From positions 75,605,986 to 75,669,985 of the forward strand of contig CM047426.1 of the NCBI GenBank assembly GCA_026168455.1: a stretch of DNA of 64,000 bases, written 5' to 3'. The notes below the pieces were generated by a model. It was given only the letters and a program-made list of their open reading frames with translations. It was not told the origin of the DNA and did not search any database. This stretch comes from Theocolax elegans. Taxonomy: Eukaryota; Arthropoda; Insecta; Hymenoptera; Cerocephalidae. Positions 10,970-21,053 of this stretch are shown one piece after another; the first letter of the stretch is position 1; every line of letters starts with the position of its first letter. A program made the translations under genes and the position numbers.

Positions 10970-11507
10970 TGACAATGATTGCGGTTGAATTAGGAATATC
11001 AAGTGGCTGGTCATCTCCGAATCTAGCACGCCTTACCGCTCCAGATTCTCCTATACCTTTGGATATGTATGAAGCCTCCTGGATTGCATCTTTACTTAAT
11101 ATCGGTCGTTTAGTTGGAGCTTTACTGGGCGCTATATCTGTTAATTACTTTGGTAGCAAGAAGACATTATTGTTTACTTTCGGACCTATTATTATTAGTT
11201 GGGTAATGACTATAGTAGCTGACCATGTAGAATGGCTGTATGCTAGCAGATTTTTTGGTGGTCTGCATATGGGAATGACCTACAGTTCATTCCCTTTATT
11301 TTTGGGTGAAGTGTCACTTCCTGAAATAAGAGGCGCACTTATTTCTTCGGCTGCATGTGGAGCACCGTTTGGTATTATGATCGCAAGTATTACTGGACCA
11401 TACTTTTCTTTAAAATTATCTGGTAGTACGTATCTGGCGCCTTGCATAGGTCTTGTAATTCTTTTCATCTGGTTACCTGAATCTCCGCACCATCTTGTGA
11501 AAAGTAG
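10970..11507 (+). CDS. Sugar transporter exon, Tret1-like (right copy)
   Basis: Same exon as at 8,285-8,822: MFS sugar porter helices 1-6, with GWSSP, GRLVGALLG, LFLGEVSLPEIRGAL and PESPHHL, flanked by a TTGTAG acceptor and a GTAAAT donor. The translated protein is identical in the two copies. Either there are two tandem exons, or, more likely given the pattern of the region, one exon assembled twice. As the window contains no other transporter exon on either side, a real gene would need exons far outside, with several TEs in its introns. Confidence 0.85.
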
Positions 11508-11802
11508 GTAAATTTTTATGTTTATATACTTGACTTGAGCATTAGCTTAACAATATTATTTTATCAATTAAAATTTGAAATATTGAACAAACAATGTTTA
11601 TTATATTATAGCTGTTAATTTAAGTCATAAATATTTAGAAGGAGTAATATAAATTTTATACATTATGCTTGATAGGAACTTGAGTAAGTTTTGAAATGTA
11701 AATGCAGTATAGCAGAACTTCTTTAAGAATATTATCAGACAATTATCAGCATATAAAACTTCGCTAAAGTAAAATATCAACCATAATTTAAACAAATAAT
11801 TA
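11508..11802. other. Intronic or intergenic AT-rich sequence (right copy)
   Basis: Counterpart of 8,823-9,115. No feature is recognised. Confidence 0.5.
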
Positions 11803-12677
11803 TTGTTTAGCGGAACTCCCGCGAAGACACCGACTTCACGAAGTCGGGTCGTAACACCATCATACTCAACTACAGAAAAAAATAATTTTATGAATCAAGA
11901 ATCATGTGAACAATTAACATTGGAAAACTCGTTTGAAAATTGTTGTACAGAACAGGAAATTCTAGTACCTACAAGTTTAGAAAAGAACAGAAGAAATTCA
12001 AATAAAAAAATTAATACTTGTCTGGAGGACCATAATTATACAAAGTTCGTACATAATGTAGAAGGGCAGTCTCTTTCGTTAAATAATAAAAATGTAATAA
12101 GTGGGGAAGTAAAAGAAAATGAATACCCTATCTTAAAAGAAGAAATACTATAATAAACATATGCATAACAAATTTATAAATAAACAATATAATTGTAATA
12201 TCTTGTACACCGATGGTAGCAAAATAGTAAAAAACAAATACGTTAGATCTGCATGTATAACAAACAACAGTGAAATATCTAAAAGTATCGATAGTAGAGC
12301 ATCGATATTCACTGCAGAATGCATAGTACTCTATGACGCTATAGAATTAGCTACAAAATGTTCAAATAAAAATAATTTAATATTTACAGATAGTTTAAGT
12401 GTACTCCAAAGCCTAAATTCCATTAAAACTAATCCAAAAACTAATAAATACATATTGAATAAGTTTTTAGAATTAAACTCAAATCACTCTATACAACTAT
12501 ATTGGATACCATCACATATCGGTATAGAAGGTAATGAAGTGGCTGATATGTTAGCCAAAAAAGCAACGTCTAAAAACTACTGTGATTTACATGCAATACC
12601 GTATACAGATTTCACACAACTGTTTAAATTAATGGCAAATGAGAAAACCCGTGATATTATAATTAAAGACGCATTAA
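11803..12677 (+). pseudogene. I/Jockey-like LINE ORF2 fragment with RNase H domain
   Basis: The frame 11,803-12,153 encodes a poorly conserved stretch ending in two stops. The frame from 12,161 encodes an RNase H domain of the kind carried by I- and Jockey-group LINEs: LYTDGSKI (first catalytic Asp), IFTAECIVLYDAI (Glu), LIFTDSLSVLQSLNS (Asp) and WIPSHIGIEGNEVADMLAKK (His-Gly and final Asp). RNase H removes the RNA strand during reverse transcription. No RT domain precedes it here, so the element is 5' truncated or rearranged. The frame runs KTRDIIIKDAL into TTAA at 12,674-12,677, where a piggyBac element has inserted; the rest of the LINE protein resumes after that element. Confidence 0.8.
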
Positions 12678-12736
12678 CCCCCTGGCGCAGTATCCCGAGA
12701 TATCTCGTCCAAACAAGGTTGTTACCGTAGCCAGTA

Positions 12737-12754
12737 GGACGAGATATCTCGTCC
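12737..12754. promoter_or_regulatory. 18 bp perfect palindrome near piggyBac 1 left end
   Basis: GGACGAGATATCTCGTCC is its own reverse complement. The same core GAGATATCTCGTCC occurs 40 bp outward at 12,697-12,710. Repeats at this distance from a piggyBac end are plausible transposase binding sites (inference). Confidence 0.5.
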
Positions 12755-12999
12755 AGATGTTTTTGGCTATAACTTTTAACTGATACATTTTTAGAGTACG
12801 TACGACCCCGCAAAATAAAGCTGAGGACTTTCTCTTTAAGATTAGCTGAATTAAACTTTCGATTATATCCAATAACTGTTGCCAAAATTCCTCAAAAAAA
12901 TGTAATAATTTACCAAAAAATTCCATTTTTATTGCAATTTTTTATGTGTCATTCGAGTCGCGAAAATCCTTCAAATCAGTCTCAAAATTCTCACTCGGG

Positions 13000-13225
13000 G
13001 TTTTTTGGGATCGCTGAGTCCAAATACAAAGTCAGAATTTCAAAATTCAAAATGGCGGACTCAAAATGGCGGCTTTGATGGCTACATTTGTGTGTAATAG
13101 TGATGAATGTCAAGATTCTGTTTTGAAAATTATAATCTGGAAATTTTGGGATTAGTGAGTCCGAATTCAAAGTCAGAATGCTAAAATTCGAAATGGCAGA
13201 ACCAATATGTCGGCTTTAAATATCT
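13000..13225. repeat. Subterminal direct repeat within piggyBac 1
   Basis: Two diverged copies of a GAGTCC...CAAAGTCAGAAT...AAATGGC motif lie about 140 bp apart (about 13,010-13,090 and 13,150-13,220). A third, inverted copy lies near the other end of the element (about 15,850-15,935). Confidence 0.6.
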
Positions 13226-13440
13226 ATCTTAGTGATGTGAAATACTATGGGATTTTAGTATGGAATATTTTAGGATCTATAACAGTTACATAATCACGTG
13301 TGGTAAAATATCAATCGAGTTGAGAAATTGAAGTTTCTAATGTATGACAGTGAATGTGATACTCTAATTGTAGGAATTACGACTGGGATTAGCTCTACTT
13401 TGTTGAAGAAAAAGTATACCCAGGATGTGCCACGTGGAGG

Positions 13441-13700
13441 CTCCGCAGTTCGATTTGACATCCCTTATGTTTTTTTGTAATTTTTGTATTTATGTATTTT
13501 TTTTTTGTAATTTTTTAAATTTTTAAATTTTTTTGAATTTTTTTTCAGTTTATATTTTTTTGTATTTTTACATATTTTACGTACTCATTTCTGATTATTT
13601 TTGTATTCTCTCAGTCTTCATTCTTTTAGTTCGTTCATGTGATGCAGTACTGTGATGTGGTACTGTAATGTATTTTTTGGTCTACGATCTCAACATTTTT
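13441..13700. other. T-rich stretch downstream of piggyBac 1 transposase
   Basis: Low-complexity T-rich sequence (runs of TTTTGTAATTTTT) between the subterminal repeats and the transposase stop. A similar but longer T-rich tract lies at the same place in piggyBac 2. Confidence 0.5.
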
Positions 13701-13703
13701 CCT

Positions 13704-15427
13704 TCAAAATTCTTCTTTTGTATGGTAAATCTCGAAGCAAGGGTCCACGCACAAGCCGACGTCACATTCTTTGCAGTAATAAGAAGATTCCTTCCTCACT
13801 GCTTTTTGTCCTTCACGTTTCTTGCAACAGACAACGCATCTTCGCGTTGGATGCATTTTTTTCTCAGTAGGAGGTATTGATTTAGGAAAGTGTCTTGCTG
13901 ATAACCTGGCGGGAGTACTATCGCCGTATAGAGAACGTTCTATTCTTGGTCTCCCTATCCTTGTGAGTGGTCCATCTTTCAAGTGTACCTTCATTATTTG
14001 TACAATCAGCTGAGTTATGAAAGCAAGATGTTCACATTTGTTATCTTTATATTTTTTATATAAAGTATAAGCGTTGAAAAAACATTGATCCAAAAGATGT
14101 CGGAATAGTTTTTTATAATACTTCCTTTGTTGCTTTCTCATTAGTGTGTACGATAGCATTTGCTGATCAGCTTTGACTACTCCTCCCATTGTGAGATTAT
14201 AGTCAAGCACAATTGATGGTTTCAATTTTTTTTCTCCGTATTTTGGTGTAACTTCCTTGAAAGAAACATCATGGCAAGTACTCATCAAGCATACATCTTT
14301 TTTATCGTGCCACTTCATTACAACAATACCTTCCTTCATCCAACATACAGCTTCACCTTTCTTCAATTTTGATTTTGAAAAATTATCAGGGAGACCCTTA
14401 CGATTTTTCCTTATAGTTCCATAAGCATCCGTTTGTTTTGACAACAATATTTCAAATAGTTCTGGAGAATTATAAAAATTATCCATTACCAAACAGTAAC
14501 CTTTATAAAGTAATTTCTCACAGATTTTCAAGACAACTGAAGTAGTTACACTGACATTCTCTGTAGCCTCATCTTTCTCTGTATCTTTACCTATATACAA
14601 GATAGTTTTGACTATATAACCACTTTTACTTTCACAGATCATGAAAAATTTCAAACCAAACCTAGCACGTTTTGAAGGAATGAATTGTAGATAACTAAGG
14701 TTGTGTTTGCTTGACATCAAACTCTCATCGATGCTTATGTCTCTTTCAGGTACATAGATTTTTTTCAAAGTTTTTATTTAGACCATCGTATATTTCCCAA
14801 ATTTTTTTCAATTTTGGTTGAGGATGAGTTGAAGGGTCAAACTTTTCGTTATTGGCGAAATGCAAAAACTTCATAATCATTTCGAATCTAGTTAGAGTCA
14901 TAAGTTGCTGGATAAAAGACGTTTCAAACATTTTGTTTTTGGACCAATACCATCGCTGTTTTGGCTTTATAATTATAGCCTGATATATAAGAACAGCGAT
15001 GAATGCCCACATCTCATCATAAGTTACTGGAATCCAGCCGTACTTGGTTCTTTTCTCTTGGGATTTGAATTTTGTTTGCTGAAACTGCTCAGCATACCGA
15101 TTAGTCTCGGTAATAATCATGTTCATTATTGTATCATCGAGAAACAGTTTCACATAGTCCAGTTGAGTCTAATTTTTATCAATAGGAACTTTGATACCGG
15201 GTTCACCTTTGAAAGAAAAACGCATAGCATCAATTGGCTTATTGGCTTGGATTTGCTTCCAGTTTATCAATGGTACATCTTCGCCGTCCATCATCGTCAG
15301 ATTCAAAATCATTAGCTGCTTCATCTTCGGAATATTCTTCTTCAGATGATAAGTTGTTCAACTCTTCACCAGAAGTGTCTGAATCTGAACTATTCTTAGT
15401 ATCTCTCTTACTAACTCTCTTAGGCAT
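13704..15427 (-). pseudogene. piggyBac 1 transposase (left copy)
   Basis: Minus-strand DDD transposase of the piggyBac family (DDE_Tnp_1_7 type), about 570 codons if frames are joined. N-terminal acidic leader from ATG at 15,427 (MPKRVSKRDTKN, then a Ser/Asp/Glu-rich stretch), then MKLFLDDTIMN and YDEMWAFIAVLIYQ. The catalytic region has DISIDESLMSSKHN (first Asp), LVMDNFYNSPELF (second Asp) and VLDYNLTMGGVVKADQQ (third Asp), with an insect-type C-terminal cysteine cluster CVVCC...YYCKECDVGLCVDPCF. Defects: a frameshift in the leader near 15,280, an in-frame TAG at 15,169-15,171 and a frameshift in a T-run near 14,767. The leader and mid-protein frameshifts are absent from the second copy, so they may be sequence errors; the TAG is in both. 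The C-terminal 354 residues are one intact frame. Confidence 0.88.
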
Positions 15428-16037
15428 TGTGAAATCATTCACCTTTGAAATTGATTTGAAAAAGTGCTCAAACAATGAAAATTATAAATATGAAAGAATG
15501 GTAAAACTGTATACGTTATGAAACAGAATATATTTATATTTTATAAATATGAAAGACCGCAATGATTCTTCTATACTTTTTTGTAACCACTTCCTAGATG
15601 TATACAAATTATATTACAGCAATAACTGCAAAAGAAGAAATCATGATCCAAGAAATTTTAGATGAAGGATAGTGGTTTCTACGCACGAAAATATAATCTC
15701 ATACGGAGGCAGAATTCTTTGAAAATAATCTGTCGGGTTATATTAGAATAAAACACTTATTCCAAATGTTTTAATCACTTATCTACCAATTTTGATTTTG
15801 TATTGCTCGTCGCGTACATTACTCACAAGCAATAATCTCAAAATCGGCCATGTTGACCTACCACCTTGAATTTTACCACCTGCATTTTGAATTTATTATT
15901 CTGACATCCAAATTCGTATTCAGCGATCTCGAAATATATAGAAAATAACTTTCTTTTCTGAACAAGCAAATAAAAAAGTATGCATTTGGTGATGGAAAAG
16001 TCGGGGGAAAAGTTTAAACGCTACGCTCATGGGGTGG

Positions 16038-16430
16038 TTAATAAAATACAAAAGGAAAAGAAAAAAATACCTTACACCAGTATTATAAATACAGCAAATC
16101 AGCCGTGGTTTTGCTCACAAAAATTTGCCTCGACCACTTATTACAATTGTTAATCGAAGTAGAGCTGAAGATTATAACCTCGCTGCCTCACTATTTAAAA
16201 TTAAAGTCGTACCTAATACTAAATGTAAATGTAACTACGAATAGGAAGATCTCAATCACATACTTTTTGAGTGTAAATTGTATAATGTTCAAAGACAAGT
16301 CTTTATAAAGGTGATGCACAACATAGGCTTACAATTACCATTAAATATTGATATATTAATAGCTAAACCCAATATTCAGGCTTGCCTATATATGCTCTCC
16401 TTTCTAGAAAAATGTCAATTGAAAATTTAA
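16038..16430 (+). pseudogene. LINE C-terminal segment after piggyBac 1 (left copy, frame broken)
   Basis: Continuation of the LINE interrupted by piggyBac 1, ending at TAA 16,428-16,430. It encodes NLPRPLITIVNRSRAEDYNL, AASLFKI and the zinc-knuckle-like CKCNYE...EDLNHILFEC found at the C-terminus of I/Jockey-group LINE proteins, ending CQLKI. In this copy extra bases around 16,070-16,120 break the frame. In the second copy (18,657-19,030) the same stretch is open except for one TAG after CKCNYE. Confidence 0.75.
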
Positions 16431-16589
16431 GCACATGTAAGCAACAAATATAAAACAAATGAACTGTAGGTAAATATATCTCATATGAGATTTAAAATAC
16501 ACAAATCGAAAGGTTTACGCTTGCAATAACCACCAAACACAAAAACAATGTAGGGAAAAAAATATTACAAATGGTAACAAGCAACCAGA

Positions 16590-16715
16590 AAGATCAGTGA
16601 ACAAACAAAAAAAATTTGTAAATACATGTGCATTTGACACTATCACAGAAATTCTAAGCAACACGTGTTTAATAGTAATAGAGTTTATAGAAGATAATGA
16701 AAATGAAGATCTGTC
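16590..16715 (+). pseudogene. Cysteine-protease-like frame, cut by duplication junction
   Basis: Start of the frame described at 19,180-19,977 (NTCAFDTITEIL and following residues). It is cut off at 16,715, where the piggyBac sequence of the second copy begins. Confidence 0.5.
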
Positions 16716-18050
16716 CAAAAGATGTCGGAATAGTTTTTTATAATACTTCCTTTGTTGCTTTCTCATTAGTGTGTACGATAGCATTTGCTGATCAGCTTTG
16801 ACTACTCCTCCCATTGTGAGATTATAAGTCAAGCACAATTGATGGTTTCAATTTTTTTTCTCCGTATTTTGGTGTAACTTCCTTGAAAGAAACATCATGG
16901 CAGTACTCATCAAGCATACATCTTTTTTATCGTGCCACTTCATTACAACAATACCTTCCTTCATCCAACATACAGCTTCACCTTTCTTTCAATTTTGATT
17001 TTGGAAAATTATCAGGGAGACCCTTACGATTTTTCCTTATAGTTCCATAAGCATCCGTTTGTTTTGACAACAATATTTCAAATAGTTCTGGAGAATTATA
17101 AAAATATCCATTACCAAACAGTAACCTTTATAAAGTAATTTCTCACAGATTTTCAAGACAACTGAAGTAGTTACACTGACATTCTCTGTAGCCTCATCTT
17201 TCTCTGTATCTTTACCTATATACAAGATAGTTTTGACTATATAACCACTTTTACTTTCACAGATCATGAAAAATTTCAAACCAAACCTAGCACGTTTTGA
17301 AGGAATGAATTGTAGATAACTAAGGTTGTGTTTGCTTGACATCAAACTCTCATCGATGCTTATGTCTCTTTCAGGTACATAGATTTTTTCAAAGTTTTTA
17401 TTTAGACCATCGTATATTTCCCAAATTTTTTTCAATTTTGGTTGAGGATGAGTTGAAGGGTCAAACTTTTCGTTATTGGCGAAATGCAAAAACTTCATAA
17501 TCATTTCGAATCTAGTTAGAGTCATAAGTTGCTGGATAAAAGACGTTTCAAACATTTTGTTTTTGGACCAATACCATCGCTGTTTTGGCTTTATAATTAT
17601 AGCCTGATATATAAGAACAGCGATGAATGCCCACATCTCATCATAAGTTACTGGAATCCAGCCGTACTTGGTTCTTTTCTCTTGGGATTTGAATTTTGTT
17701 TGCTGAAACTGCTCAGCATACCGATTAGTCTCGGTAATAATCATGTTCATTATTGTATCATCGAGAAACAGTTTCACATAGTCCAGTTGAGTCTAATTTT
17801 TATCAATAGGAACTTTGATACCGGGTTCACCTTTGAAAGAAAAACGCATAGCATCAATTGGCTTATTGGCTTGGATTTGCTTCCAGTTTATCAATGGTAC
17901 ATCTTCGCCGTCATCATCGTCAGATTCAAAATCATTAGCTGCTTCATCTTCGGAATATTCTTCTTCAGATGATAAGTTGTTCAACTCTTCACCAGAAGTG
18001 TCTGAATCTGAACTATTCTTAGTATCTCTCTTACTAACTCTCTTAGGCAT
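16714..18050 (-). pseudogene. piggyBac 1 transposase (right copy, C-terminus missing)
   Basis: Same protein as at 13,704-15,427, here with the leader in frame from ATG at 18,050 to the shared TAG at 17,793-17,795. The catalytic part is then open from about 17,777 to 17,100 (first and second Asp regions). A lost base in an AT run near 17,101 (VMDIF where the other copy has VMDNFYNSP) and further indels to 16,820 break the last part. It is cut at 16,714, before the cysteine cluster. The error-rich 400 bp next to the junction contrasts with a clean frame farther away. Confidence 0.85.
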
Positions 18051-18656
18051 TGTGAAATCATTCACCTTTGAAATTGATTTGAAAAAGTGCTCAAACAATG
18101 AAAATTATAAATATGAAAGAATGGTAAAACTGTATACGTTATGAAACAGAATATATTTATATTTTATAAATATGAAAGACCGCAATGATTCTTCTATACT
18201 TTTTTGTAACCACTTCCTAGATGTATACAAATTATATTACAGCAATAACTGCAAAAGAAGAAATCATGATCCAAGAAATTTTAGATGAAGGATAGTGTTT
18301 CTACGCACGAAAATATAATCTCAATACGGAGGCAGAATTCTTTGAAAATAATCTGTCGGGTTATATTAGAATAAAACACTTATTCCAAATGTTTTATCAA
18401 CTTATCTACAATTTTGTATTTTGTATTGCTCGTCGCGTACATTACTCACAAGCAATAATCTCAAATCGGCCATGTTGAACCTACCACCTTGAATTTTACC
18501 ACCTGCCATTTTGAATTTTATTATTCTGACATCAAATTCGTATTCAGCGATCTCGAAAATATATAGAAAAGTAACTTTCTTTTCTGAACAAGCAAATAAA
18601 AAAGTATGCATTTGGTGATGGAAAAGTCGGGGAAAACGCTTACGCAGGGGGGTTAA

Positions 18657-19030
18657 TAAAAGGAAAAAAATACTTTACACAGTATTATAAATACAGCAAA
18701 CAGCCGTGGTTTGCTCACAAAAATTTGCCTCGACCACTTATTACAATTGTTAATCGAAGTAGAGCTGAAGATTATAACCTCGCTGCCTCACTATTTAAAA
18801 TTAAAGTCGTACCTAATACTAAATGTAAATGTAACTACGAATAGGAAGATCTCAATCACATACTTTTTGAGTGTAAATTGTATAATGTTCAAAGACAAGT
18901 CTTTATAAAGGTGATGCACAACATAGGCTTACAATTACCATTAAATATTGATATATTAATAGCTAAACCCAATATTCAGGCTTGCCTATATATGCTCTCC
19001 TTTCTAGAAAAATGTCAATTGAAAATTTAA
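18657..19030 (+). pseudogene. LINE C-terminal segment (right copy, mostly open)
   Basis: The frame reads TQYYKYSKQPWFAHKNLPRP, LITIVNRSRAEDYNLAAS, LFKIKVVPNTKCKCNYE, a TAG, then EDLNHILFECKLYNVQRQVF and on to CQLKI and TAA at 19,028-19,030. This is the HCCC-type C-terminus of I/Jockey-group LINE proteins. It is directly downstream of the piggyBac 1 right TTAA and so completes the interrupted RNase H segment at 12,161-12,677. One in-frame TAG remains. Confidence 0.75.
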
Positions 19031-19179
19031 GCACATGTAAGCAACAAATATAAAACAAATGAACTGTAGGTAAATATATCTCATATGAGATTTAAAATAC
19101 ACAAATCGAAAGGTTTACGCTTGCAATAACCACCAAACACAAAAAACAATGTAGGGAAAAAAATATTACAAATGGTAAC
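19031..19179. other. LINE 3' flank
   Basis: Short non-coding stretch between the LINE stop and the next frame. No clear poly(A) tail is seen. Confidence 0.4.
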
Positions 19180-19977
19180 AAGCAACCAGAAAGATCAGTG
19201 AACAAACAAAAAAAAAATTTGTAAATACATGTGCATTTGACACTATCACAGAAATTCTAAGCAACACGTGTTTAATAGTAATAGAGTTTATAGAAGATAA
19301 TGAAAATGAAGATCTGTCAAAAAAATACTTATGCTATGCTAGTGCAGTATTAAAGCATTCAATAGAAGGTGTGAATACTGTACTATATACGAATCGTGCA
19401 CACATTCTTGATTCTCTTTGTAAAGCAACGAATAATGTTGTCGACTACAATGTAAATATTAGTCAGTAATTTACTTTTTTAATGAATTCATACGACAGCA
19501 CTATTAAAAAAATAGCATATTCTAATTGTTGCATAACTAAAGAGACGAAAAGAGTTACAATACCTTTACCAAATTTGAAAATTGCCTGGCTAAATAATTA
19601 TCAAAATCTAGAAATAGAAATAAATAAATATTTTGAAGATAAAGTGTTTGACTGCCAGAACTGCCATATAAGAAGTGGATTTTGTACATTTTAATATAGG
19701 CACTTATTTATGGATTGATACCGATGAAGCCTATAGAAAATCAATGTATGCGACAAATGAATTAAACATAGATACAGACAATTTTACTTCTGAATTGAAA
19801 GAGGTACCACGAAAGTTAATACTAAAAAATGATACTTTTATTTTATGTGTAGTAACAAAATATATTTCACCATTAGATTACAAAGGATTGGATCATTATA
19901 TAGCTTTGTACCCCAGGAATACTAGGTGGATAGAAAGAAACAAATTAGTTAAATATAGTAAACAGCTACAAAAATAA
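19180..19977 (+). pseudogene. Papain-like cysteine protease-like protein, TE-associated, broken
   Basis: A coherent frame with two breaks. It starts in NTCAFDTITEILSN (about 19,222), where NTC could hold a catalytic Cys as in ubiquitin-protease-like folds. It runs through HSIEGVNTVLYTNRAHILDS to a TAA at 19,468-19,470, continues in the same frame (KETKRVTIPLPNLKIAWLNN; CQNCHIR, a Cys pair), then shifts frame near 19,680 into IGTYLWIDTDEAYRKS. It ends in GLDHYIALYPRNTRWIERNK and TAA at about 19,977. The order 'N-x-C-x-F-D ... C-x-x-C ... HY-x-A ... W' resembles USP- or USPL1-like peptidases (Cys early, His late). This is my inference from motif order only; the family could be something else. 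Its start is not clear. Confidence 0.4.
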
Positions 19978-20288
19978 GCGTCTTTCACTTTACTTTAAAA
20001 CTAAAATATAGATTTTAATGTTTAACCTATAAAATTGTTATCTTTTTTAACAATATTTGTAAGTAAGTATGTAGAGAAAAAAGTAAGTACGGTGAGTAAA
20101 GTGGGTCTATGGGCAATAAAATGAATTTACGGGGAAAAAGTGAGTCTATGGGGAATAAAGTGAGTCTGCTGCGAATAAAATAATGAAAGAAATAAAAACT
20201 AGTTTTACTCCCTACATAGAGGGCAATAAAGTGCACTTTACATATGATTAGAGTGAAAAATATTCTTGAACAGTTGTTAATGATTGCA
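19978..20288. repeat. Degenerate short tandem repeat
   Basis: About 20,060-20,230 holds several imperfect copies of a roughly 25 bp unit of the form GTGAGTCTATGGGGAATAAA. No gene is seen in the stretch. Confidence 0.55.
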
Positions 20289-20399
20289 TACAAAATGACA
20301 AAGCTTTATGTTTTTAGATACCCAGTGCAATGTGGACATATTAAACAGTGTAATAGTTTTAATTGGTGCAGTATTAGTAAGTTACGTAGACCCTATAAC

Positions 20400-20563
20400 C
20401 AGGGATGCAAATAATTAATTAAAATGATTAATTAATTAAAGAATAATTAATAATTAAAATTCTAATTATCAATTATAAAAAGATAGAATTAATAATTAAA
20501 TTTTAATTATTAATTATGAAAAGATAGATTTAATAATTAAATTTTAATCATTAATTATGAAAA
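20400..20563. repeat. AT-rich 41 bp tandem repeat (left copy)
   Basis: About three copies of a unit of the form AAAAGATAGAATTAATAATT...TTAATTATG, 41 bp each, with nearly all AT content. Counterpart at about 23,075-23,230. Confidence 0.7.
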
Positions 20564-20654
20564 ATGTATCGGTGCAATCGGGAAGAAGGGAAACTCGAGG
20601 TTGCGCGCGGCGAACTCACCTTCGCGCACAATCGGATCTCCAATACACTTTTTC

Positions 20655-21030
20655 GTTTCTTTTTATTTAATTTTTTTTGTTTGTTCGTTTTTTTTGTATT
20701 TTTTTTTTGTTTTTTTGTATTTTTTTGTTTTTTCGTTTTTTTGTATTTTTTTTGTTTGTTCGTTTTTTTTGTATTTTTTTTTGTTTTTTGGTTTTTTTGT
20801 ATTTTTTTGTTTTTTCGTTTTTTTGTATTTTTTTTGTTTTTTCGTTTTTTTGTATTTTTTTTGTTTTTTCGTTGTTTTGTATTTTTTTTGTTTTTTTTGT
20901 ATTTTTTTTTGTTTTTTTGTTTTTTTGTATTTTTTTTGTTTTTTCGTTTGTTTTTAATTTTTTTGTATTTTTTTGTATTTTCTTGTATTTTTTTTAGTTT
21001 TGAATTTTGTATTTTTTTTTATTTTCCTAT
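20655..21030. repeat. T-rich minisatellite (left copy)
   Basis: An irregular array of T-runs broken by GTA, G and CG. It gives long 'phenylalanine-rich' frames in all three plus frames, which are artefacts of composition. The other copy (about 23,345-23,640) is a regular 27 bp array, so the irregularity here may be sequencing error in homopolymers. Confidence 0.75.
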
Positions 21031-21053
21031 ATTGCGTTGAATCTTCATTCTCA

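Larger units (their letters stand above)
9905..12597 (+). repeat. Tandem duplication 2, right copy
   Basis: Head-to-tail repeat of 7,218-9,906. It contains, in order, the R1 RT start (9,905-10,280, minus strand), the transporter exon (10,970-11,507) and the LINE RNase H segment (11,803-12,597). After 12,597 it continues into unique LINE sequence, whereas the left copy ended at the same point. Confidence 0.92.
12678..16037 (-). mobile_element. piggyBac-family transposon 1 (about 3.36 kb)
   Basis: The element is bounded by TTAA at 12,674-12,677 and 16,038-16,041, the target site of piggyBac elements. The left end begins CCCCCTGGCGCAG. The right end (complement) begins CCACCCCATGAGCG here but CCCCCCTGCGTAAGCG in the second copy of the region, which fits the left end much better. 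Subterminal inverted repeats support the limits: a motif of the form GATCGCTGA...AAAGTCAGAAT...AAAATGGC occurs at about 13,011-13,075 and inverted at about 15,850-15,935. Near the left end GAGATATCTCGTCC occurs twice (12,697-12,710 and inside the palindrome at 12,737-12,754). It carries one transposase gene on the minus strand. It sits inside the RNase H region of a LINE, whose C-terminus resumes after the right TTAA. Confidence 0.85.
14089..16715 (+). repeat. Tandem duplication 3, left copy
   Basis: The block from CCAAAAGATGTCGG (about 14,090) to GAAGATCTGTC (about 16,715) recurs at 16,714-19,318 (offset 2,625 at the start, 2,603 at the end, 2,623-2,624 in the middle). Junction near 16,714: GATCTGTC runs into CAAAAGATG. 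The copies differ by many one-base indels, concentrated near the junction on both sides. Confidence 0.92.
16714..19318 (+). repeat. Tandem duplication 3, right copy
   Basis: Repeat of 14,089-16,715. It begins inside the piggyBac 1 transposase (C-terminal third missing), contains the leader, the right TTAA end (18,653-18,656) and the LINE tail, and then continues into unique sequence at about 19,319. Confidence 0.92.

Noticed and set aside
20027..20293. 88-codon minus-strand protein
   Set aside because: Produced by a degenerate short tandem repeat.
20564..21040. Phe-rich membrane proteins in three frames (also 23,235-23,817 and the Lys-rich reverse frame)
   Set aside because: Produced by T-run minisatellites; all frames are open because of composition.
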